Shown: positions 17,057 to 26,300 of the stretch, in pieces
Layout of the letters: each line of letters begins with the position of its first letter
How positions within the stretch are numbered: position 1 is the stretch's first letter
Assembly: GCF_030122845.1 (NCBI RefSeq)
Contig: NZ_CP126084.1
Coordinates: 1,240,001-1,304,000, forward strand
From: Paenibacillus woosongensis
GTDB lineage: Bacteria; Bacillota; Bacilli; Paenibacillales; Paenibacillaceae
Direction of reading: 5' to 3'
Length of the DNA stretch: 64,000 bases
Made by a program: the position numbers and the translations under genes
Notes under the pieces: model-generated
Seen by the model: only the letters and a program-made list of their open reading frames with translations
What the model was told of the DNA's origin: nothing
Database searches by the model: none

Positions 17057-18565
17057 GTGAACAAGAAATTTAAAACGGTTAGTATTTTGCTGATGTTGGT
17101 ACTAATTGTACAAATCTTTGCAGGCTGCTCAAGCTCCAATTCTGCAACAGAGAACAGCGGGCAGAATTCAGCAGGACAAGCTGCGGAAGAGCAGAAGTCG
17201 GGAGAGAAGATCACGCTGCGCGTCATGGACTGGGCGGATAGCGAGAAGCCGTACCGCGAGCAGTTCATTAAAGACTTCGAAGCGAGACACCCGGATATTA
17301 AGATCGAATATACGCTCTTAACAAGCGATCAATTCCAAAACACAATTACGACGGCCATTAAATCGGGAGATGCTCCAGACTTGTTCCCGATCCCGCCAGG
17401 CATGAAGCTGAGCACCGCGGTTGCCGGAGACTGGTTCCAGCCGCTCGATCAGTATTTGGACGATGAGTTCAAGAGCCGCTTCGTGGATGGAGTTTTCGTA
17501 GAAGGCGCAACGATGCAGGACGGCAAAATCTATACGATTCCGGCCTACCTGCCGCTACCCAATACGCTCGTATTTTATAACAAAACATTGTTCAAAGAAG
17601 CCGGCCTAGACCCGGAGAATCCGCCGAAGACCTACAGCGAATTCCGTGCTGCGGCCAAAGCGATCACGGAAGTATCCAAGGGTAAGGCTTACGGCATCAT
17701 CGAAGGCGGCAAAACGATTGTCCGCTGGAAGAATCCAGTGATCGACTGGTCGGCACTGGGTGGAAGCGGACTCAACCCGCACTCCCCGTTATCTCTCGTA
17801 ACGAATGATGCGAATTATGATTCCGACGCCGTTATAAATGTCATGAATTTGTTCAAAGGCCTGAAGGACGATGGCAGCTACCATCCAAAGACGCTTAGCA
17901 TTTCCGCACCGGAAGCACGCGCTTTGTTCGGCCAAGGACAAGCAGGCTTCATCATCCAAGGCGAATGGTGCATTGGTGTATGGACGAAGGACAATCCCGA
18001 TCTGGACTTCGGTGTAATGGCTCCTCCTGTTCCAGACGAAGGACAGAAAGGCTATCTGCCAAGACCGAACTTCCAGCCTTGGCTCGGGATGTCCTCACAA
18101 ACGAAGCATCCGGAAGCGGCCGCATTGTATTTGAAGGAGTATTTCAGCAAGGATTACCAATCGGTATTGGTTAAAGCCGGAGACCGATTCTCGATGCTGA
18201 AAGACGTAAACGAAGCTGCGGCCGAAATTCCACAATTCAAGCAATACTTCCAAGTAGCTATGGACAATTCCCGTCTAGCTCCTAGCGTGGAAATCAGAAA
18301 CCCGGAAACATCCGCCGTTTTCGCGAATTACAAAGATCCGCAGCCAGGACTGGGTGATATCGTGCAAGGTTTGGTCTCCGGCGCGATCAAAGATCCGAAG
18401 GACGCTTTGAAATTCCTGTCGAGCAGTGTGAATACTGCGATGGATAAGGCGATTAAGGAAGCGCAGGCAAACGGTGCGAAGGTCGATAAAGAAGACTTCG
18501 TATTCTCCAACTGGAACGCGGATAAGGACTATACGAACGAGGACTACGCGGCAATTAAAAAATAG
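17057..18565 (+). CDS. Sugar ABC transporter substrate-binding lipoprotein
   Basis: A family 1 extracellular solute-binding protein of 502 residues. The signal peptide ends in the lipobox IFAGC near residue 24, so it is tethered outside the membrane. The mature part begins KITLRVMDWADSEK and contains the typical FYNKTLFKEAGLDP segment of carbohydrate binders. The GTG start is supported by AGAAGGGGG upstream. Two permease genes follow at once, and no ATPase gene is present, so a shared MsmK-type ATPase elsewhere probably powers the importer. The sugar is probably the oligosaccharide cut by the neighbouring GH20 and sulfatase. Confidence 0.92.
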   Translation: MNKKFKTVSILLMLVLIVQIFAGCSSSNSATENSGQNSAGQAAEEQKSGEKITLRVMDWADSEKPYREQFIKDFEARHPDIKIEYTLLTSDQFQNTITTAIKSGDAPDLFPIPPGMKLSTAVAGDWFQPLDQYLDDEFKSRFVDGVFVEGATMQDGKIYTIPAYLPLPNTLVFYNKTLFKEAGLDPENPPKTYSEFRAAAKAITEVSKGKAYGIIEGGKTIVRWKNPVIDWSALGGSGLNPHSPLSLVTNDANYDSDAVINVMNLFKGLKDDGSYHPKTLSISAPEARALFGQGQAGFIIQGEWCIGVWTKDNPDLDFGVMAPPVPDEGQKGYLPRPNFQPWLGMSSQTKHPEAAALYLKEYFSKDYQSVLVKAGDRFSMLKDVNEAAAEIPQFKQYFQVAMDNSRLAPSVEIRNPETSAVFANYKDPQPGLGDIVQGLVSGAIKDPKDALKFLSSSVNTAMDKAIKEAQANGAKVDKEDFVFSNWNADKDYTNEDYAAIKK

Positions 18566-18577
18566 GGAGTAATATCA

Positions 18578-19474
18578 ATGAAGAATTCGAAAAACGTAGT
18601 TTGGTATTGGGTGTTCCTGTTCCCTACGTTGTCATTATTCGCGATGTTTCAAGGCTGGCCCATTGTGGCCAGCTGGTATTATTCTACGCTGGACTGGTCG
18701 GGCTTGACCTCGGACGCCAAGTTTGTAGGCATGCAGAATTTTATTAAAGTGGCACAGGACCCTTACTTCTGGAATGCGTTCAAGAACAGCTTCAAATTCA
18801 TGGCGGGCACGGTGCCCTTCCATTTGATCTTCGCTTTGATCCTGGCGGTGCTGCTGCACCGTCCGGGACTTAAAGCAGCAAACTTGTTTCGTACGTTCAT
18901 CTTCCTGCCGGTCGTAACGACCACTTCGATCGTCGGGATTATCATGGTATTCATTTGGGGAAGCGACGGCGCCGTCAACGGGGCGCTGATGAACATGGGC
19001 CTGCTGGATCAGCCGATCAATTGGCTGGGCGATGCGAACTGGGCGATGTTTACGGTCGTATTAATCTCCGTATGGAAGAACCTTGGCGTCAATCTGGTCT
19101 ACTGGCTGGCCGGCCTGCAATCGATCTCGCAGGAGCTGTATGAAGCGGCTGAGGTGGACGGCGCCACAGGAATCCGGAAGTTCACGCATATTACGGTGCC
19201 CCTCTTGATTCCGATCGGAACGATCATTCTGCTGCTCAATGTGGTCAACTCGCTGAAGGCCTTCGATTTGGTTAAAACGATGACAAACGGCGGGCCGTTC
19301 TTTGCTACGGATGTCGTATCGACTTATATTTATCGTTACGCTTTTACAAGCGAAATGGGACTGCCGCAATTGGGCTACGCTTCGGCGGCCGGATTGTTCT
19401 TCGCCTTGACTATTATACTCTTGGCTATCTTTCAGTCCTTCGTGCAAAAGAGAATCAAAGGTGGTAGTAAGTAA
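18578..19474 (+). CDS. Sugar ABC transporter permease (UgpA/MalF type)
   Basis: 298 residues with six membrane segments. The cytoplasmic EAA loop reads ELYEAAEVDGATGIRKF, the contact point for the ATPase. It starts 12 bases after the binding-protein gene, and its stop codon overlaps the start of the second permease by one base. Confidence 0.92.
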   Translation: MKNSKNVVWYWVFLFPTLSLFAMFQGWPIVASWYYSTLDWSGLTSDAKFVGMQNFIKVAQDPYFWNAFKNSFKFMAGTVPFHLIFALILAVLLHRPGLKAANLFRTFIFLPVVTTTSIVGIIMVFIWGSDGAVNGALMNMGLLDQPINWLGDANWAMFTVVLISVWKNLGVNLVYWLAGLQSISQELYEAAEVDGATGIRKFTHITVPLLIPIGTIILLLNVVNSLKAFDLVKTMTNGGPFFATDVVSTYIYRYAFTSEMGLPQLGYASAAGLFFALTIILLAIFQSFVQKRIKGGSK

Positions 19475-20298
19475 TGGGGACGATTAAGCGCTCGATATTC
19501 TATGTTGTCATGACCGCCTTTTGCTTGATTTGGATTTATCCGTTCCTGTGGATGGTGACGGCCTCGTTCAAAACGCAAAATGAGTTTTTCACGAATGGTC
19601 TTTCATTGATCCCGAAGCATTTGACTTTCGACAATATTACGCGAGCTTGGAACCAAGCGAATTTTGAGCAATATTTCTTTAACAGTGTCATTATTACGGT
19701 GGGCACGATTGCTATTGTCTTCTTTACGACGGCTACTTGCGGTTATGTACTCGGAAGGTATTCATTTAAAGGGAAGAAAATCATTTATGCGCTGTTAATC
19801 TCCAGCATGTTCGTACCGATGGAGTTCGCCATCATCCCGATATACGATCTGATCCGGAAGCTGGGCCTGGTGAATACGCAAATGGGCGTTATTCTAGCTG
19901 AAGCGGGCGGGAATCATTTGATTTTCATCTTACTGTTCGCCACGTTCTTCGCGAAAATTCCCAACGAGCTTGAGGAAGCGTCCATCGTGGATGGGAGCGG
20001 ATTTTTCCGGACCTTTATCAGGGTCATGCTGCCGCTATCCAAGCCAGTCATCGGCAGCGTGATGATCATGCAATTCATCTGGTCGTGGAACTCCTTCCTG
20101 CTTCCGCTGATCCTGACGCTGAGCGCACCGAATGCGCGTCCGCTTTCCGTCGGTCTGTATGCGCTCCAAGGAGAGAACATCGTCGACTGGACAGGGATTG
20201 CCGCGGGAGGCACCATCGCCATTGTGCCGATCATCGTAATCTTCTTGTTCTTGCAGCGTTTCTTCGTTGATGGCATTGCGGGCTCGGTCAAAGGCTAG
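19474..20298 (+). CDS. Sugar ABC transporter permease (UgpE/MalG type)
   Basis: 274 residues with six membrane segments and an EAA loop reading ELEEASIVDGSGFFRTF. The start overlaps the previous stop (TAATG), so translation is coupled. It forms the inner-membrane channel with the previous permease. Confidence 0.92.
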   Translation: MGTIKRSIFYVVMTAFCLIWIYPFLWMVTASFKTQNEFFTNGLSLIPKHLTFDNITRAWNQANFEQYFFNSVIITVGTIAIVFFTTATCGYVLGRYSFKGKKIIYALLISSMFVPMEFAIIPIYDLIRKLGLVNTQMGVILAEAGGNHLIFILLFATFFAKIPNELEEASIVDGSGFFRTFIRVMLPLSKPVIGSVMIMQFIWSWNSFLLPLILTLSAPNARPLSVGLYALQGENIVDWTGIAAGGTIAIVPIIVIFLFLQRFFVDGIAGSVKG

Positions 20299-20346
20299 TA
20301 CCTAAGTTATACTCAAATTTTCGATTAAAAGGCAGGTTACTTGCTC

Positions 20347-21726
20347 ATGAGAATTCTGTATTTGGATTTAGATTCTCTGCGTCCGGATCATTTAGGCTGT
20401 TATGGTTATCATCGCACGACTTCGCCGAATATTGACGAAATTGCCAAGGAAGGCGTTATGTTTACGAATTATTACTGTACGGACGCGCCTTGTCTGCCAT
20501 CCAGATCCGCTCTGATGTCTGGTAGATTCGGCATTCATAACGGTATCGTCGGCCATGGGGGAACCGCGGCGGATATGAGGCGTGAAGGGCCAAGCCGCGA
20601 CTTCAACGACAAGCTGGTCCATGAGAGCCTTCCGGGCTCGCTTCGCCAGCTGGGATATAAGACAGCGACGATCAGTACTTTTGCGGAGAGACATTCTGCC
20701 TGGACCTTCAACGCTGGCTTCAATGAAGTGTTCAACATCGGGGCCAAAGGCCATGAATCCGCGGAGCAGGTGCTCCCGGTAGCTCTCAAATGGCTGGAGG
20801 ATAACGGCAGCGCGGATAATTGGTTCCTGCATCTTAATTTCTGGGACCCCCATACCCCTTACAGAACACCGGAGGAGTTCGGCCAGCCCTTTGCCGAAGA
20901 CCCGATGCCGGAATGGCTTACGGAAGAGGTATTCAACCAGCATAAGCAAAAGGTCGGGCAGCACAGCATCGATCACATGAACGAGCTAGCTAAGACCCAT
21001 TATTTCAGATGGCCTCGCCACGGCAAGCCGATTGAAGAATACGAGGATTTAAGGACGATCATCGATAACTACGATTGCGCGATCCGTTACATGGATGCAC
21101 ATGTCGGCCAAGTGCTTCGCAAGCTGAAGCAAATGGGCGTCCTGGAGGACACGGCGATTCTGATTAGTGCGGATCACGGCGAGAACATGGGTGAGCTTGG
21201 TATTTACTCCGAGCATGGCACCGCGGATCGGGGCACCTGCCAAATCCCGATGATCATCCGCTGGCCGGACGGCGCAAAGGGCATCGTGGACGAGGGGCTG
21301 CACTATCATCTTGACCTTGCCCCTACGTTAGCCAGCCTGCTCGGCGGTCAAAAGGCTTCTTCCTGGGATGGGCAAAGCTATGCCGATAGCGTGTTAAGCG
21401 GAGCGGATACGGGTAGAGATTATTTGGTGTTCTCTCAATGCGCCCATGTCTGCCAGCGAAGCGTAAGATTCGGCGATTGGCTCTATATTCGTACTTATCA
21501 TGACGGTCATCACGGATTTCCGAAGGAGATGCTGTTTAATCTGACGGAAGATCCTTACGAACAGCATAATCTTGCTGAGGAAAGACGCGATCTTTGCAAA
21601 GAGGCTGTATATTACTTGAACGAGTGGCATGACGAAATGATGTCCACGATGGAGCATGATGTTGATCCGCTGTGGACGGTCATGAAGGAAGGCGGGCCGT
21701 TCCACGCCAAGGAATTTAAAATCTAA
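20347..21726 (+). CDS. Cys-type sulfatase
   Basis: A 459-residue sulfatase without a signal peptide. The active-site signature C-L-P-S-R at residues 49-53 places the formylglycine precursor at Cys49. DLDSLRPDHLGCYGY near the start and ISADHGENMGE bind calcium in this fold. It should hydrolyse a sulfate ester from an imported sugar. A Cys-type enzyme needs oxidation of that cysteine, and the radical-SAM maturase gene is next door. The start at ATG 20347 is preferred over TTG 20341 because proteins of this type begin MRILY-like. Clustered with GH20 and an importer, it probably acts on a sulfated N-acetylhexosamine. Confidence 0.92.
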   Translation: MRILYLDLDSLRPDHLGCYGYHRTTSPNIDEIAKEGVMFTNYYCTDAPCLPSRSALMSGRFGIHNGIVGHGGTAADMRREGPSRDFNDKLVHESLPGSLRQLGYKTATISTFAERHSAWTFNAGFNEVFNIGAKGHESAEQVLPVALKWLEDNGSADNWFLHLNFWDPHTPYRTPEEFGQPFAEDPMPEWLTEEVFNQHKQKVGQHSIDHMNELAKTHYFRWPRHGKPIEEYEDLRTIIDNYDCAIRYMDAHVGQVLRKLKQMGVLEDTAILISADHGENMGELGIYSEHGTADRGTCQIPMIIRWPDGAKGIVDEGLHYHLDLAPTLASLLGGQKASSWDGQSYADSVLSGADTGRDYLVFSQCAHVCQRSVRFGDWLYIRTYHDGHHGFPKEMLFNLTEDPYEQHNLAEERRDLCKEAVYYLNEWHDEMMSTMEHDVDPLWTVMKEGGPFHAKEFKI

Positions 21727-21745
21727 TTGTCGATAAGCAGAGCCA

Positions 21746-21778
21746 AGCCCTGATGATGCGTGATTCATCGGGGCTTTC
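21746..21778 (+). terminator. Hairpin between sulfatase and maturase genes
   Basis: AGCCCTGATGA pairs with TCATCGGGGCT (one G-T pair) and a short TTT follows. It may end part of the transcripts or protect the sulfatase mRNA. Confidence 0.5.
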
Positions 21779-21810
21779 TAAGTCAGTTCTGAACTTAAGG
21801 AGGGAAAATT

Positions 21811-23073
21811 ATGAGCGGCGGATGTTCGGCGGTGGAACATCGGAACATCAGCGTGATGTGGAAGACGGTGTCGGAGGACTGCAATTTAGCCTGCGATTAT
21901 TGCTATTACAGCACCTGCGGCGGTAAGCCAGGAAGAAAGATCAATCGGATCGATCCAGTCCTCCTGGAGAAATTCATGAAGGAATACATGGAGAGATCGA
22001 GAGGCTCGGCCACCTTTGCCTGGCAGGGAGGGGAGCCACTGCTGGCCGGACTGGGCTTCTTCGAGGAAGTGGTTCGGCTGCAGGCCAAGCATGCACCCAG
22101 AAATACAATGATCAGCAACTCTTTGCAGACGAACGGGACGCTGATTACGGAGAAGTGGGCATCGTTTTTTAAGCAATATAACTTCCTGGTCGGCGTCAGC
22201 CTCGATGGCCCTAAAGAGATTCATGATGCAAGAAGAGTCGACTCCCGGGGACTGGGCAGTTTTGACCGGGTGATGAAGGGAATAGAGCATCTGCGCAAGC
22301 ATCGCGTAGATTTTAACATATTGACTGTAGTTCATAAGGGAAACGTCGGCAAGGCAGCCGAAATGATGCGTTTCTTTGAATCAGAGGGCTTCGCTTTTGT
22401 GCAATTTATTCCGTGCATGGATTTTCGGGCGCAGGAAATTAACCGCCCTGGGGTGTACGATATTACGCCGGAGGAGTATGGCAATTTCCTCTGCGAAGCG
22501 TTCGATTATTGGTATAACGGCGGAGACCCTCGAACCTCAATCCGCTTTTTCGACGAAATGCTGAACGTGTATGTGCATCGGGAACCGGGTTTGTGCATTC
22601 ACCGCGCCGCCTGTCCGCAGACGATCATCCTGGAGCAGAACGGCGATGCGTTCCCTTGTGACTTTTTCATCAACCCCGATTGGAAAGTGGGCAATGTGGG
22701 TGCGGATTCCATCGATGAAATATTGGCGCATCCGTTGTATGATAAATTTCTCAAGATGAAGCCGAATCTGCCTGAGTCATGCAAAACATGCGAGTGGAAG
22801 AAGCTCTGCCACGGCGGCTGTCCGCGCAATCGGGAATGGAGCGCTGACCTGCAGTCGTCCGGTGTCGATTACTTCTGCTCCAGCTACAAGCAGGTGTACA
22901 GCTATGCGAATGAACGGATGAAGCAGTTGGGTGACAAGGTAAGGGCACGGCTGTTTGCACAGAACGTCGCCAGGTACTTTAAGGGGAAGCTGCCTGAACG
23001 CAACGATCCATGCCCGTGCGGCAGCGGGAGGAAGTATAAGCAGTGCTGCGCGGATCTGGGATTATCAGTTTAA
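21811..23073 (+). CDS. Anaerobic sulfatase-maturating enzyme (radical SAM/SPASM) with a C-terminal SEC-C motif
   Basis: A radical SAM enzyme. Cys24, Cys28 and Cys31 (CNLACDYC) bind the catalytic iron-sulfur cluster. The SPASM region (about 270-340; CPQTIILE, FPCDFF, CKTCEWKKLCHGGC) binds two more. It converts the sulfatase active-site cysteine to formylglycine without oxygen. The last 26 residues carry a zinc-binding SEC-C motif (DPCPCGSGRKYKQCC), an extra module that may bind the client or the ribosome. AAGGAGG precedes the start. The sulfatase just upstream is the obvious client. Confidence 0.92.
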   Translation: MSGGCSAVEHRNISVMWKTVSEDCNLACDYCYYSTCGGKPGRKINRIDPVLLEKFMKEYMERSRGSATFAWQGGEPLLAGLGFFEEVVRLQAKHAPRNTMISNSLQTNGTLITEKWASFFKQYNFLVGVSLDGPKEIHDARRVDSRGLGSFDRVMKGIEHLRKHRVDFNILTVVHKGNVGKAAEMMRFFESEGFAFVQFIPCMDFRAQEINRPGVYDITPEEYGNFLCEAFDYWYNGGDPRTSIRFFDEMLNVYVHREPGLCIHRAACPQTIILEQNGDAFPCDFFINPDWKVGNVGADSIDEILAHPLYDKFLKMKPNLPESCKTCEWKKLCHGGCPRNREWSADLQSSGVDYFCSSYKQVYSYANERMKQLGDKVRARLFAQNVARYFKGKLPERNDPCPCGSGRKYKQCCADLGLSV

Positions 23074-23074
23074 C

Positions 23075-23115
23075 AAGCGCGAATGCAGGGAAATCCCTGT
23101 GTTCGCGCTTTATTT
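23075..23115 (+). terminator. Intrinsic terminator of the sulfated-glycan cluster
   Basis: AAGCGCGAA pairs with TTCGCGCTT and CAGGG with CCCTG around an AAAT loop, followed by TTTATTTG. Confidence 0.8.
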
Positions 23116-23201
23116 GCTATGTTCATCCGCCCTGATTTCAGGCATGCTAGGAGTATATAGAATTCCTGTCAATGGTATGTGCTTGGAAAGGAGCGAAACA
23201 A

Positions 23202-23984
23202 ATGTCTGAGCAGCGGCAGCAAATATTGGCCCAATTACGGCAAATCGAGCGGGAGGAGCAGGTGCGGATTATATATGCCTGCGAATCGGGGAGCCGGGCG
23301 TGGGGATTTCCTTCAAAGGACAGCGATTATGATGTAAGATTCATATATGTCAGACCGGTGGACTGGTATTTATCGATTTTTGAAAAAAGGGATGTCATCG
23401 AGCGCCCGATCAGCGAGCTGCTTGATATTAACGGCTGGGATCTGAAGAAGGCGCTGAATCTGTTCCGCAAATCGAATCCGCCCTTGCTAGAATGGCTGCA
23501 ATCGCCCATTGTATATATGGAGGAGGGTTTGGCGGCAGAGCAAATCCGTGAGCTCTCAGCGCTAACCTTCTCGCCTAAGGCCTGCATGTATCACTATTTG
23601 CATATGGCGGAGGGGAACTATCGCGAGTATTTGCAGGGAGAACGGGTGAAAATCAAGAAGTATTTTTATGTGCTTCGGCCGGTGCTGGCCTGCGAGTGGA
23701 TTGAGAAATACGGTACGATGCCGCCGATCGAATTCACGGCGCTTACGGATGAGTTATTACCAGCAAAAAGCGAGTTGAAGGCGGCCGTCGACAGTCTGCT
23801 GATTCGAAAAAAAGCAGGCGATGAAATGGACTATGAGCCGCAAATCGGTCCGATCAACGCGTTTTTGGATGGGAAGATACAGTATTACAAGGAAGTTGCC
23901 AAAGGCATGCCTTCCTCCGCAGACGGACAGGATAACCAGCTTGACGAGTTGTTCCGGATGTCATTAAAGGAAGCTTGGGGTTAA
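23202..23984 (+). CDS. RlaP-type nucleotidyltransferase (RNA repair)
   Basis: 260 residues of the PF10127 (YcgL/RlaP) nucleotidyltransferase family. The polymerase-beta-like active site reads GSRAWGFPSKDSDYD, with metal-binding Asp42 and Asp44. Family members are linked to RNA repair and are thought to add or restore a nucleotide at damaged RNA ends before ligation. The start at 23202 is chosen over 23172 because AAAGGAG lies eight bases upstream. The RtcB RNA ligase gene begins 90 bases downstream on the same strand, the typical partner. This is probably a two-gene RNA-repair unit. Confidence 0.8.
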   Translation: MSEQRQQILAQLRQIEREEQVRIIYACESGSRAWGFPSKDSDYDVRFIYVRPVDWYLSIFEKRDVIERPISELLDINGWDLKKALNLFRKSNPPLLEWLQSPIVYMEEGLAAEQIRELSALTFSPKACMYHYLHMAEGNYREYLQGERVKIKKYFYVLRPVLACEWIEKYGTMPPIEFTALTDELLPAKSELKAAVDSLLIRKKAGDEMDYEPQIGPINAFLDGKIQYYKEVAKGMPSSADGQDNQLDELFRMSLKEAWG

Positions 23985-24074
23985 GGACAGGGGTAAACAG
24001 ATAGGCAAATAAGTAAATAAGCAAAGCTATAGACAATAAAAACAATAGAATCATGGAATAGAGGAGAGAGCATC

Positions 24075-25301
24075 ATGGCATATCAGAACATCGATGGGGT
24101 CCGCGTCTGGGGCAAGCCGGACGAGGGAGCGGTAGCTCAAGCCAAAATGTGCGCGAAGACGGGGAATGTCGTGCAGTCCCTGCTGATGGCGGATCATCAC
24201 AAAGGCTATAGCCAGCCGATTGGCGGTGTTGTCGTATATGACGGACAAATCTCGCCGTCTGGCGTTGGATACGATATCGGCTGCGGAAACAAGGCAGTGC
24301 GCACGAATCTGTACGTTCGGGATATCCGGCAAGGACTAGGGAAGATCATGGACGAAATCGCGAGAAACATATCGTTTGGGATCGGCCGCGTCAACAATGA
24401 CAGGGTGGATCATGAGTTATTCGACGATCCCGATTGGGATGTATACCGGGCATTCGGCCAGCAGGAGCATGACAAGCTAAAAGCGTTAGCCCGCAACCAG
24501 CTCGGTACCGTAGGCAGCGGCAATCATTATGTCGATCTGTTCGAAGAGCCGGAAACGGGACGGTTGTGGATTGGAAACCATTTCGGGAGCCGCGGCTTCG
24601 GGCATAAGACGGCCAGCGGATTTATGAATCTCGCTGCAGGCCGGCGGTTTGCGGACAAGGCGCCGGGCGAATCGATGGACCAGCCGCCGCTATTGCTGGA
24701 TTTAAACAGCGAGGTTGGCGACATGTACTACCGGGCGATGAAGCTTGCTGGACGTTATGCATATGCAGGCCGGGACTACGTGATTCGAGAGGTGCTGTCC
24801 ATTCTCGGAGCCGAAGCGGACTTTGAAGTGCATAATCATCATAACTATGCTTGGAAAGAAACGCATAACGGGAAGGAAGTCGTTGTCGTCCGCAAGGGGG
24901 CAACACCGTCGGCTCCAGGCCAGCTTGGCTTTATCGGCGGGAGCATGGGCGATATCTCTGTCATCGTCCGGGGAAAGGACACAGAAGAGAACATGGACGC
25001 TTATTACAGCACAGTACATGGAGCGGGACGCATTATGAGCCGGACTCAAGCGGCGGGCAAAATGAACTGGAAGACACGCACCCGCAGCGGCGGACAGATC
25101 ACCCCGAAGCAGATGATGGATGCCGTCCGGGAATTCGGGGTAGAATTGCGCGGCGCGGGTACGGACGAGAGTCCATTCGTCTACCGCAAGCTGCAGGAGG
25201 TTCTGGATGCGCACAGCGACACGCTTGAGGTGCTGAATGTGCTTAAGCCGATTGGCGTATGCATGGCGGGAGCGGACGAATTCGACCCCTATAAGGATTA
25301 G
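24075..25301 (+). CDS. rtcB: RtcB RNA-splicing/repair ligase
   Basis: 408 residues, the usual bacterial RtcB length. Metal-binding residues are seen in GVGYDIGCGNK, VGSGNHYVD and NHFGSRGFGH. The guanylylated histidine is His315 in VHGAGR. RtcB joins RNA 2',3'-cyclic-phosphate or 3'-phosphate ends to 5'-hydroxyl ends using GTP and manganese, in the cytoplasm. Family members often need archease or an RNA cyclase, neither of which is seen here; the RlaP-type gene upstream is the partner instead. GAGGAGAG lies before the start and a strong terminator after the stop. Confidence 0.92.
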   Translation: MAYQNIDGVRVWGKPDEGAVAQAKMCAKTGNVVQSLLMADHHKGYSQPIGGVVVYDGQISPSGVGYDIGCGNKAVRTNLYVRDIRQGLGKIMDEIARNISFGIGRVNNDRVDHELFDDPDWDVYRAFGQQEHDKLKALARNQLGTVGSGNHYVDLFEEPETGRLWIGNHFGSRGFGHKTASGFMNLAAGRRFADKAPGESMDQPPLLLDLNSEVGDMYYRAMKLAGRYAYAGRDYVIREVLSILGAEADFEVHNHHNYAWKETHNGKEVVVVRKGATPSAPGQLGFIGGSMGDISVIVRGKDTEENMDAYYSTVHGAGRIMSRTQAAGKMNWKTRTRSGGQITPKQMMDAVREFGVELRGAGTDESPFVYRKLQEVLDAHSDTLEVLNVLKPIGVCMAGADEFDPYKD

Positions 25302-25346
25302 CGAATGGGGTCTGCGATGGTCCGCGATACGATGACCGTTACTGAG

Positions 25347-25373
25347 AAAGGAGGGGCTTTGCCCCTCCTTTTG
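25347..25373 (+). terminator. Intrinsic terminator after rtcB
   Basis: AAAGGAGGGGC pairs with GCCCCTCCTTT around a TTT loop. The T run also suits the reverse strand, so it may serve the converging acetyltransferase gene too. Confidence 0.85.
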
Positions 25374-25404
25374 CGTGCTGTTTTATCGAATAGGCCAGAC
25401 AGAC

Positions 25405-25983
25405 TTAAAACTCGACTCCGCGAATTTTGGAGAAGACCATCGTGCTTCTTAATGTGCCATCTGTGCCAGAATCATCGTTCCGCAGCACCCCTTCCAGCGT
25501 GTAGCCCAGACGCTTCGCCACATTCGCGCTTTGCGTGTTGCGTGCATCGCACCGGATCTCGATACGGTTGGCCTGCAGCTCTTGAATGGCGTAATTTGTA
25601 ATGGCCTCTGCAGCTTCTGTAATGAAGCCTTGTTTGCTGAAGGAAGTACGCACCCAATAACCGATCTCGAATTTTCGCGCTTCCCAATTGATCCGGTGCA
25701 GGCCGCTGTTGCCGACGAGTTGGCCTGTTTCTTTGAGAACAAGAAGCAGCATCAGATCCGTCCGTTCGATAAAGCTCAGGTGGGCGCGCCGGATGACCGT
25801 CTCCGAGTCTTCGGGTGTGGGCACCTCTTGCGCCCAAGGCATCCATGGACGCAACTGTTCGATGCTCTCCACAGTGGCTTCGTTTAACGCCGCCCCGTCT
25901 CCTGGTTTGGGAGCCCGGATCAACAATCGCTCACTTTCGAAACAATCAGGTATATCTAACAAAATAGGATTCGTTTTGTTCAT
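25405..25983 (-). CDS. GNAT N-acetyltransferase (RimJ/RimL type)
   Basis: About 190 residues. The pattern FESERLLIRAPKPGD near the N-terminus, FEIGYWVRTSFSKQGF (the acetyl-CoA loop region) and the tail NTQSANVAKRLGYTLEG are those of the RimJ/RimL-like GNAT family. The enzyme transfers an acetyl group to an amine, often an N-terminus of a ribosomal protein; the target is unknown. I place the start at the MNKTNP methionine, not at an upstream in-frame start, because GGGGAGG lies before it, though with long spacing. It converges on rtcB. Confidence 0.85.
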   Translation of the reverse strand: MNKTNPILLDIPDCFESERLLIRAPKPGDGAALNEATVESIEQLRPWMPWAQEVPTPEDSETVIRRAHLSFIERTDLMLLLVLKETGQLVGNSGLHRINWEARKFEIGYWVRTSFSKQGFITEAAEAITNYAIQELQANRIEIRCDARNTQSANVAKRLGYTLEGVLRNDDSGTDGTLRSTMVFSKIRGVEF

Positions 25984-26115
25984 GTTCGTATGCCTGCCTC
26001 CCCGAAAATATTTTTCCAGTAAACATAGCATAGGACGCGTTTATGGGCAAGATGGGAGGAAGGAAACGCAATTAAGCGGTGATTGTCCCCCTCCAATTTA
26101 ATCATTCAATTGATA

Positions 26116-26300
26116 ATAAATGGGTTTATAGTAGTTAGTTTTTGCGGCAAGGTAGATGAAATAGATATACATGGATTTCATGTCGTTAGAAGAAGGGAAG
26201 TTGCCATTGATGGGCAGGAACCTTGGTTCTAGCTGCATAAAATCCATTTAATCCTCTAAAATCTTCGTTTAGGGGATAATTAGATGCATGAATTCCATTA
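26116..26300. repeat. Four-unit palindromic element, class 2, copy 2
   Basis: Direct units at 26116-26141 and 26167-26189, inverted units at 26229-26252 and 26277-26300. Shared letters are TAAATGGATT to the left and CGTTAG to the right. It aligns end to end with 60672-60859 in the opposite orientation, including GTCGTTAGAAGAAGGGAA in the centre. It fills most of the 543-base gap between 25984 and 26526. Confidence 0.8.
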
